Assembly: GCA_017307315.1 (NCBI GenBank)
Contig: JAFKFF010000285.1
Span: forward strand, 1-5,500
DNA: 5,500 nucleotides
Reading direction: 5' to 3'
Origin: Alphaproteobacteria bacterium
GTDB lineage: Bacteria > Pseudomonadota > Alphaproteobacteria > Micropepsales > Micropepsaceae
This document shows, one piece after another, positions 1 through 5,500 of this stretch (positions are counted from its first letter, which is position 1; each line of letters opens with the position of its first letter). The notes beneath the pieces were generated by a model that saw only the letters and a program-made list of their open reading frames with translations, made no database searches and had not been told where the DNA came from. The translations under genes and the position numbers were made by a program.

Positions 1-818
1 ACGGCATCGCCTTCGGCCGCGACGCTGACAAGGCCCGCTCCGACGCGAAGCGCGGCACGGGCCGCCAGCCGCGCGGCGCCGGTCGCGTGCACAGGGCCGG
101 ACAGGACGACGCAATGTCCCCGCGCATATTTGTGCGCGTCGGCGCGCGGCCAGCAATAGGTCTCGCCCCAGAGATGGGGCGAATTCTCGAACAGGCAAAC
201 CTTCGCGGCGGCCGCATCCGGGATTCCGATATCGGCCAGCAATGTTTCTCCGCACAATTCGCGGCCCGGCAGCAGAAGATGCGTGGGCTTCAGGCGGAAG
301 AACGTCACCGTGATGTCGGCCCGGACGGCTGCGCCCATGATCGGTCCGCCATCGCCTTCCACCCCGCTGGGCATATCCACGGCCACGACCGGAACGTGAG
401 AACGATTCATCGCTTCGGCCAAAGAGCGATAGTCGCCACCCAGCGGCCGCGAAAGGCCGGCACCGAACAAGGCATCGACGACCAGGGCCGCTCCGTCCAA
501 AACCGAGGCGGAGAGCTGCGTCCGCGCGCCTTGCCATTGGGCGGCCATGGCCGCCGCATCGCCTTTCTGTCCCCCGGCGGTGGCGATGAAAACATCAAAA
601 CCATGCGCCGACAGATGGCGCGCCGCCACGAAGCCGTCGCCGCCATTGTTGCCCGGCCCGCACAGGATCGCCGTGCGGCAAGGCGCGAAACGCGACGCGA
701 TGATTTCGGCGACGGCCCGGCCGGCATTCTCCATCAGCGCCAGCGAAGAGATTCCGGCTTCGACCGCCATCGCGTCGGCCCGCCGCATTTCGTCATTGGT
801 GAGGATTTCGCCGCTCAC
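1..818 (-). CDS. nnr: Bifunctional NAD(P)H-hydrate epimerase / ADP-dependent dehydratase (partial, 3' end beyond window)
   Basis: Repairs damaged nicotinamide cofactors in the cytoplasm: the N-terminal YjeF_N domain interconverts R- and S-NAD(P)HX, and the C-terminal carbohydrate-kinase-like domain dehydrates S-NAD(P)HX at the expense of ADP or ATP. I translated 272 codons with no stop. Seen: an N-terminus MSGEILTNDEMRRAD typical of the family, the epimerase glycine motif GPGNNGGDG at residues 54-62, VDALFGAG from 114, and VDMPSG at 147-152. The second domain then opens with HKYARGH at 229-235, SGP at 240-242, TGAARLAA at 246-253 and GAGLVSV at 260-266. Family members run to roughly 480-500 residues, so about 210-230 are missing to the left. 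The GTG start at 818-816 overlaps the amidase TGA as GTGA and has a weak GGA about 5 nt upstream. The next in-frame ATG (codon 11) would cut into the conserved N-terminus. It is the third gene of the minus-strand operon. Confidence 0.95.
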   Translation of the reverse strand, partial: MSGEILTNDEMRRADAMAVEAGISSLALMENAGRAVAEIIASRFAPCRTAILCGPGNNGGDGFVAARHLSAHGFDVFIATAGGQKGDAAAMAAQWQGARTQLSASVLDGAALVVDALFGAGLSRPLGGDYRSLAEAMNRSHVPVVAVDMPSGVEGDGGPIMGAAVRADITVTFFRLKPTHLLLPGRELCGETLLADIGIPDAAAAKVCLFENSPHLWGETYCWPRADAHKYARGHCVVLSGPVHATGAARLAARAALRVGAGLVSVAAEGDA

Positions 819-2218
819 GCAAATCCATCCGGCAAGTCCCGCCAATGCGGATCGGCTTCTTCGTACGCAAATGCCGCCTGCAGCACCGACCATTCGTCAT
901 GCCAGCGCCCCACGATCTGCAGTCCAACCGGAAGGCCCTGGCGGGTGTGCCCGCATGGCACGCTCGCGGCAGGCTGCTGCGTCAAATTGAAGGGGTAGCT
1001 GAACGGGGTCCAGCGCGGCCAGGACCCGCCATCGCCATAAGGCGTCACTTTCCCGGCGTCGAACGCCGCCACCGCCAGGGATGGCGTCAGAAGCAAATCG
1101 TATGTCTCCATGAATTGACGCATGGCGGAGGCATAGGCGCCGCGCGCGATGTTCGCGGCGACATAATCGCGGGTGGTAATCGCCTTGCCCTCGTCCGCAA
1201 TGGCGGCGAGGCCCGGATCGAGCAGCGCCTTCTTTTCGGCCGATGCATTGGCGAACATATAGCTGGCGCCGGCCCACCACAAAGTACGGAAGATATCCGC
1301 CGGATCGCCGCCGGGAGGATCGGCCTCTTCCACGACGGCGCCCAGATCGGCAAAGCGGCGGACGGCGGACGCGACCAGCGCGGCCACATCCGGCTCGACA
1401 TTGTCGGCAAAGCCCATCCGGGGACTGAAGGCGATCCGCTTGCCGCGCACGCCCTGGCGCAGCCCATCGGTGAAACTGCGGCCGGGCGCCGGCAAGGCGT
1501 GCCAGTCGCGCGCATCGGGGCGCGCCATCACGTCCAGGAGCATGGCGCTGCCTTCGACATCGCGGCTCATCGGCCCCAGATGCGCCACCGTGCCGAATGG
1601 CGACAGCGGCCAGGCCGGGACGCGCCCGAATTGCGGCTTCAACCCGAAGGTGCCGGTAAAGCTCGCCGGAATGCGGATCGAGCCGCCTCCGTCGGTGCCC
1701 AGCGCCAAAGGCGCGAAGCGGGCCGCCAGCGCGGCCGAGGATCCGCCCGACGAGCCGCCCGGTGTCTTCTCCAGATTCCAGGGATTGCGCGTGATGCCGG
1801 TGAGCGGGGAATCCGTCACGCCCTTCCAACCATGATCGGGCGTGGTGACTTTGCCGAGCAGCACCGTGCCGGCCTCGCGCAGCCGCGCGATCACCGGCGC
1901 ATCATCGTTCCAGGGCTGGTTGGGATCGACCGTGCGCGAACCGCGCAGGGTGGGCCAGCCCTTGGTGAGAAGCAGGTCTTTCACCGCCACCGGCACGCCG
2001 TCCAGAGGCGAAAGCGGCGCGCCTTTGACCCAACGGTCCGCCGACGCTTTTGCCTGCGCCAGCGTGGCGGGCGGATCGATTAGGCAAAAGCAATTGACCT
2101 TGGCGTCCAGCGCTGCGATGCGCGCCATGAGCGATTGCGCCACTTCCACCGGCGAGATTTCGCGCCGCGCGAAAGCCGCCGACAGCGCCGGCGCGTTCCA
2201 CTGCCAGATATCAGACAT
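815..2218 (-). CDS. Amidase-signature family amidohydrolase
   Basis: A 467-residue serine hydrolase of the amidase signature (AS) family, which cleaves carboxamides to acid plus ammonia or amine. The Ser-cisSer-Lys triad is complete: Lys80 in GVPVAVKDLL, Ser156 in PGGSSGGSSAALAA, and nucleophile Ser180 in GTDGGGSIRIPASF. The 24-residue spacing between the two serines and 76 from the lysine match characterised AS enzymes such as FAAH (Lys142, Ser217, Ser241). The C-terminal part has the usual YDLLLTPSLAV and GLPVGLQIVGRWHDE segments. No signal peptide or membrane segment is evident, so it is probably cytoplasmic. Length is normal for the family. A GatA role is unlikely because no gatB or gatC lies nearby and the context is an aminotransferase. 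The ATG at 2218 overlaps the aminotransferase stop by 8 nt; a GAAGG about 12 nt upstream is poorly spaced, so translation is probably coupled. Substrate cannot be assigned from sequence. Confidence 0.95.
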   Translation of the reverse strand: MSDIWQWNAPALSAAFARREISPVEVAQSLMARIAALDAKVNCFCLIDPPATLAQAKASADRWVKGAPLSPLDGVPVAVKDLLLTKGWPTLRGSRTVDPNQPWNDDAPVIARLREAGTVLLGKVTTPDHGWKGVTDSPLTGITRNPWNLEKTPGGSSGGSSAALAARFAPLALGTDGGGSIRIPASFTGTFGLKPQFGRVPAWPLSPFGTVAHLGPMSRDVEGSAMLLDVMARPDARDWHALPAPGRSFTDGLRQGVRGKRIAFSPRMGFADNVEPDVAALVASAVRRFADLGAVVEEADPPGGDPADIFRTLWWAGASYMFANASAEKKALLDPGLAAIADEGKAITTRDYVAANIARGAYASAMRQFMETYDLLLTPSLAVAAFDAGKVTPYGDGGSWPRWTPFSYPFNLTQQPAASVPCGHTRQGLPVGLQIVGRWHDEWSVLQAAFAYEEADPHWRDLPDGFA

Positions 2219-3383
2219 GCTTGAAATGCGCCTTCAGGCGCGACAGTGCCTCCTCGATCACCGCGCGCTGCTTGCAGAAGGCGAAGCGCACATAGGTGTC
2301 GGGTCGCGAGGGGCCCGAAAAAAATTCGCTGAGCGGGATGAGCGCCACGCCCGCTTCGCGCGCCAGCCGCTCGCAGAAGGCGCGATCCTTCTCATTGGTC
2401 AGGCCTGAAATGCCGGCGGTGAGAAAATAGGTTCCTTCGCTAGGCAGGACATCGAAGCCGATTTCCGCCAGGCCTTCGGCGAGAAGATCGCGATTGTCTT
2501 GAAGGCGTGCGGCAAGAGCCACCGCCGTATCCATCTCATGCGCCAGGCCATGGGCGACGCCCAGTTGCAGAGCCGGCGACGTGGTGAAGGTGAGGAATTG
2601 ATGGGCCTTGGCGATCACCGAAATCAGCTCCCGCGGCCCGGTGAGCCAGCCCACCTTCCAGCCGGTGAGAGAGAAGATCTTTCCCGCCGATCCCACCCGC
2701 ACGGCCCGCTCGCGCATGCCCGGCAAGGTCGCCAGCGAAATGTGCGGCCGCCCGTCGTAAGTGAGATGCTCATAGACTTCGTCGCAGACGGCATAAGCGT
2801 TGCTCTCGCGCAAGGCGCGCGCGATCGCCGCCATCTCCGCGGCGTCGAAAACGCGCCCGATGGGATTGAGCGGCGTGTTGACCATGATCAGGCGCGTGCG
2901 CGGCGTCACCGCGGACGCCAGCATCTCGTAGGTCAGGCGAAAAGACGGCGGCGCCAGGGTGACGGTCTTGACGGTGGCTCCCGCGGCTTCCGCGATGGGG
3001 CGATAGGAATCGTAGGCCGGCTCGATCAAAACCACTTCATCGCCCGGCCCCGTGAGCCCCAGGATCGCCGCCGTCAATGCTTCGGTACCGCCCGAAGTGA
3101 CCAGGACCTCGTCGGGCCAGGCATAGTCCAGGCCGTAGAAGCGCTTGGCATGCGCCGCCAATTGCCGGCGCAACTCGGCCATGCCGGGCATGGGCGGATA
3201 TTGATTGGGGCCTTCCATCAACACTTTGGCGGCAGCGGCGCGGATGGATTGCGGCCCGTCCAGGTCGGGAAAGCCCTGTCCCAGATTGACGGCCTTGTGC
3301 TCGCTGGCAAGCGCCGACATGACGGTGAAAATGGTGGTTCCCTGCCGCGCGAAGACAGGATTGAAAGCGGAAGACGGGCTCAT
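2211..3383 (-). CDS. Class I/II PLP-dependent aminotransferase (kynurenine/methionine/glutamine aminotransferase-like)
   Basis: A 390-residue fold-type I aminotransferase that moves amino groups between an amino acid and a 2-oxo acid using pyridoxal phosphate. Seen: NLGQGFPD at 33-40; the cofactor phosphate-loop segment SGGTEA at 97-102; NTPLNPIG at 169-176 with the conserved Asn173; DEVYEHL from Asp201, whose Asp contacts the pyridine nitrogen, with Tyr204; the Schiff-base Lys235 in SAGKIFSLTGWKVGW; and substrate-carboxylate Arg366 in YVRFAFC. The early GQGFPD and SAGK-F--TGWKVGW pattern resembles the YbdL/KAT group (methionine, glutamine or kynurenine transaminases) more than aspartate transaminase, but specificity is not certain. 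The frame stays open upstream to a GTG at 3503; I prefer the ATG at 3383 because the family begins about here (NPVFARQGTTIFTVMSALA) and the extra 40 residues look non-homologous. No strong Shine-Dalgarno sequence is visible. It is the first gene of the minus-strand operon. Confidence 0.93.
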   Translation of the reverse strand: MSPSSAFNPVFARQGTTIFTVMSALASEHKAVNLGQGFPDLDGPQSIRAAAAKVLMEGPNQYPPMPGMAELRRQLAAHAKRFYGLDYAWPDEVLVTSGGTEALTAAILGLTGPGDEVVLIEPAYDSYRPIAEAAGATVKTVTLAPPSFRLTYEMLASAVTPRTRLIMVNTPLNPIGRVFDAAEMAAIARALRESNAYAVCDEVYEHLTYDGRPHISLATLPGMRERAVRVGSAGKIFSLTGWKVGWLTGPRELISVIAKAHQFLTFTTSPALQLGVAHGLAHEMDTAVALAARLQDNRDLLAEGLAEIGFDVLPSEGTYFLTAGISGLTNEKDRAFCERLAREAGVALIPLSEFFSGPSRPDTYVRFAFCKQRAVIEEALSRLKAHFKHV

Positions 3384-3419
3384 GCCGGGCACTTTTGCAG
3401 AGGCGGACAGGCCTGACAA

Positions 3420-3937
<518 letters not shown>

Positions 3938-3948
3938 GGGAAGTTGCG

Positions 3949-3969
3949 GGCACGGGACCACTCCGTGCC
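3949..3969 (+). terminator. GC-rich hairpin between glnB and glnA (possible attenuator, weak terminator or processing site)
   Basis: GGCACGG (3949-3955) pairs perfectly with CCGTGCC (3963-3969) around a 7-nt loop, 12 nt after the glnB stop. A G-T wobble can add an eighth pair. The downstream run is GGGGTGTTTTGG, with only four consecutive T and those offset from the stem, so full intrinsic termination is unlikely. Partial termination, mRNA processing or protection of the glnB 3' end would fit. It lies wholly upstream of the glnA ribosome site. Confidence 0.5.
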
Positions 3970-3990
3970 GGGGTGTTTTGGACAATCATC

Positions 3991-3998
3991 GAAGGAAA
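3991..3998 (+). promoter_or_regulatory. glnA: glnA ribosome binding site
   Basis: GAAGGAAA lies 10-17 nt before the ATG at 4009 and is the only purine-rich Shine-Dalgarno-like run in the glnB-glnA gap. Its position supports the ATG at 4009 over the in-frame GTG at 3973, which falls just past the intergenic hairpin and lacks a usable site. Confidence 0.55.
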
Positions 3999-4008
3999 GA
4001 CCGAAATT

Positions 4009-5430
4009 ATGGCCGACAAGAAAGCGAGCGCGGGCGATATCCTGAAGCTCATCAAGGACAAGGATGTCAAATTCGTCGACATCCGCTTTACCGACCCGAA
4101 GGGCAAGTGGCAGCACGTCACTTTCGACCTTTCGATGGTCGACGAAGACTTCCTCAATCACGGCACCATGTTCGACGGCTCCTCGATCGCCGGCTGGAAG
4201 GCGATCAACGAGTCCGACATGCTGCTGGTGCCCGATCTCGACACCGCGGTGATCGATCCCTTCTTCGCCCAGACCACCCTGATCCTGGTCTGCGACGTGC
4301 ACGAACCCACCACCGGCCAGCGCTATGACCGCTGCCCGCGCTCCATCGCCAAGGCGGCCGAGGCCTATGTGAATTCCTCGGGCATCGGCGACACCACCTA
4401 TTTCGGCCCGGAAGCCGAATTCTTCATCTTCGACGATGTGCGTTTCGACGTCGGCATGAACAAGGGCTTTTACTTCCTCGACAGCAAGGAAGGCGCCTAC
4501 AACACCGGCACCGAATATGAAGGCGGCAACCTGGGCCACCGCCCGGCCGCCAAGGGCGGCTATTTCCCCGTTCCGCCGGTCGATTCCGAACAGGACATGC
4601 GCGGCGAGATGCTCGCCATCATGGGCGACATGGGCATCCAGCCGGAAAAGCACCATCACGAAGTCGCCACCGCCCAGCACGAGCTTGGCTTCAAGTACAA
4701 CACGCTGACCAAGTGCGGCGACTATATGCAGATCTACAAATATGTGATCCATCAGGTCGCCCAGTCCTACGGCAAGTCGGCGACCTTCATGCCCAAGCCC
4801 ATCTATGGCGACAACGGTTCGGGCATGCATGTGCACCAGTCGATCTGGAAAGGCGGCAAGCCGCTCTTCGCCGGCTCGGGCTATGCCGACCTGTCGGATC
4901 TTTGCCTCTATTACATCGGCGGCATCATCAAGCATGCCAAGGCGCTCAACGCCTTCACCAATCCGCTCACCAACAGCTACAAGCGGTTGATCCCCGGCTT
5001 CGAAGCGCCGGTGCTGCTTGCCTATTCCTCGCGCAACCGCTCGGCGTCCTGCCGCATTCCCTTCTCGCCCTCGCCCAACGGCAAGCGCGTGGAAGTGCGC
5101 TTCCCCGATCCGGGCGCCAATCCCTATCTCGCCTATGCGGCGCTGCTGATGGCGGGCCTGGACGGGATCGAGAACAAGATCCATCCCGGCGGCCCGATGG
5201 ACAAGGATCTGTACGCCTTGCCGCCGGAAGAATTGTCCAAGGTGCCGCAGGTTTGCGGATCGCTGCGCGAAGCCCTGGAAAATCTCGACAAGGACCGCGC
5301 CTTCCTCAAGAAGGGCGGCGTTTTCAGCGACGACTTCATCGACAGCTATCTCGAGCTCAAGATGGAAGAGGTCTATGCCTTCGAGCACACGCCTCACCCC
5401 GTCGAGTTCAAGATGTATTATTCGGTCTGA
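4009..5430 (+). CDS. glnA: Type I glutamine synthetase (GSI)
   Basis: Makes glutamine from glutamate, ammonia and ATP as a cytoplasmic dodecamer; the central ammonium-assimilating enzyme. The 473-residue product is full length for GSI (about 470). Seen: DGSSIAGW at 57-64; metal ligands Glu135 and Glu137 in [22 protein letters not shown] at 214-225 with Glu218 and Glu225; [10 protein letters not shown] at 269-278 with His274; Glu332 in [17 protein letters not shown] from 341; and VEVRFPD from 361 with Glu362 and Arg364. Tyr402 in [11 protein letters not shown] matches the adenylylation site (Tyr397 in E. coli), so this is the GSI-beta form switched off by GlnE under GlnB control. I chose the ATG at 4009: the extra 12 residues from the GTG at 3973 do not look like GlnA. 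It follows glnB and is closed by the terminator at 5451. Confidence 0.98.
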   Translation: MADKKASAGDILKLIKDKDVKFVDIRFTDPKGKWQHVTFDLSMVDEDFLNHGTMFDGSSIAGWKAINESDMLLVPDLDTAVIDPFFAQTTLILVCDVHEPTTGQRYDRCPRSIAKAAEAYVNSSGIGDTTYFGPEAEFFIFDDVRFDVGMNKGFYFLDSKEGAYNTGTEYEGGNLGHRPAAKGGYFPVPPVDSEQDMRGEMLAIMGDMGIQPEKHHHEVATAQHELGFKYNTLTKCGDYMQIYKYVIHQVAQSYGKSATFMPKPIYGDNGSGMHVHQSIWKGGKPLFAGSGYADLSDLCLYYIGGIIKHAKALNAFTNPLTNSYKRLIPGFEAPVLLAYSSRNRSASCRIPFSPSPNGKRVEVRFPDPGANPYLAYAALLMAGLDGIENKIHPGGPMDKDLYALPPEELSKVPQVCGSLREALENLDKDRAFLKKGGVFSDDFIDSYLELKMEEVYAFEHTPHPVEFKMYYSV

Positions 5431-5450
5431 CCGCATGCTCAGGCGAAGCC

Positions 5451-5481
5451 AAGGGCGCGGCGAAAGTCGCACCCTTTTTTT
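5451..5481 (+). terminator. Rho-independent terminator of glnA
   Basis: AAGGG (5451-5455) pairs with CCCTT (5472-5476). After a single C/A mismatch, GCGGC (5457-5461) pairs with GTCGC (5466-5470), one pair being a G-T wobble, closed by a stable GAAA tetraloop (5462-5465). A run of seven T (5475-5481) begins at the stem base and is followed by CTT. Stem, GNRA loop and U-tract are all typical. It begins 21 nt after the glnA stop and closes the glnB-glnA unit. Confidence 0.9.
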
Positions 5482-5500
5482 CTTCGCTGTCCCTGCCTCG

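Noticed and set aside
87..998. 303-codon plus-strand frame opposite nnr and the amidase end
   Set aside because: In register with nnr codons on the minus strand, where the epimerase and dehydratase motifs are clear. It also runs across the amidase-nnr junction, as a shadow would.
845..2083. 412-codon plus-strand frame opposite the amidase
   Set aside because: In codon register with the amidase, explained by the same stop-avoidance effect. Its Arg/Gly/His-rich translation has no family features, while the minus strand has a complete catalytic triad.
2499..3416. 305-codon plus-strand frame opposite the aminotransferase
   Set aside because: Again in register with the real gene, low-complexity and rich in Arg/Gly. 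The minus strand has all expected PLP-enzyme motifs.

Overview
This GC-rich window carries ordinary chromosomal housekeeping genes from what is most likely an alphaproteobacterium. The pointers are the glnB-glnA pair, GlnB and class I GlnA sequences of the usual proteobacterial type, and coding bias strong enough to keep the antisense frames open. The genus cannot be fixed from the sequence. No mobile element, CRISPR array, tRNA or rRNA was seen.

Layout: two divergent transcription units separated by about 215 nt. On the minus strand, reading leftward from 3383, are a class I/II PLP aminotransferase (2211-3383), an amidase-signature hydrolase (815-2218) and the first 272 codons of a bifunctional NAD(P)H-hydrate epimerase/dehydratase (nnr, 1-818, cut by the window edge). 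The aminotransferase stop overlaps the amidase start by 8 nt, and the amidase stop overlaps the nnr GTG start by 4 nt, so this is almost certainly one translationally coupled operon. On the plus strand are glnB (PII signal protein, 3599-3937) and glnA (type I glutamine synthetase, 4009-5430), ending in a strong intrinsic terminator at 5451-5481.

The plus-strand unit is the core of nitrogen assimilation. GlnA makes glutamine from glutamate, ammonia and ATP. GlnB senses 2-oxoglutarate, ATP/ADP and, through uridylylation of Tyr51, glutamine status, and so indirectly sets GlnA adenylylation (Tyr402) and transcription. The minus-strand unit pairs amino-group transfer with amide hydrolysis, followed by a metabolite-repair enzyme. 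The substrates of the aminotransferase and amidase cannot be read from sequence; a link to glutamine-derived 2-oxoacid amides is possible but speculative.

The intergenic region (3384-3598) holds a plausible sigma70 promoter for the minus-strand operon, a perfect 7-bp inverted repeat, and a doubtful 60-codon reading frame whose stop overlaps the glnB start as ATGA. The 71-nt glnB-glnA gap holds a GC-rich hairpin that could set the glnB:glnA expression ratio. The window looks mainly conventional; the findings are modest regulatory and gene-context observations, not a new system.
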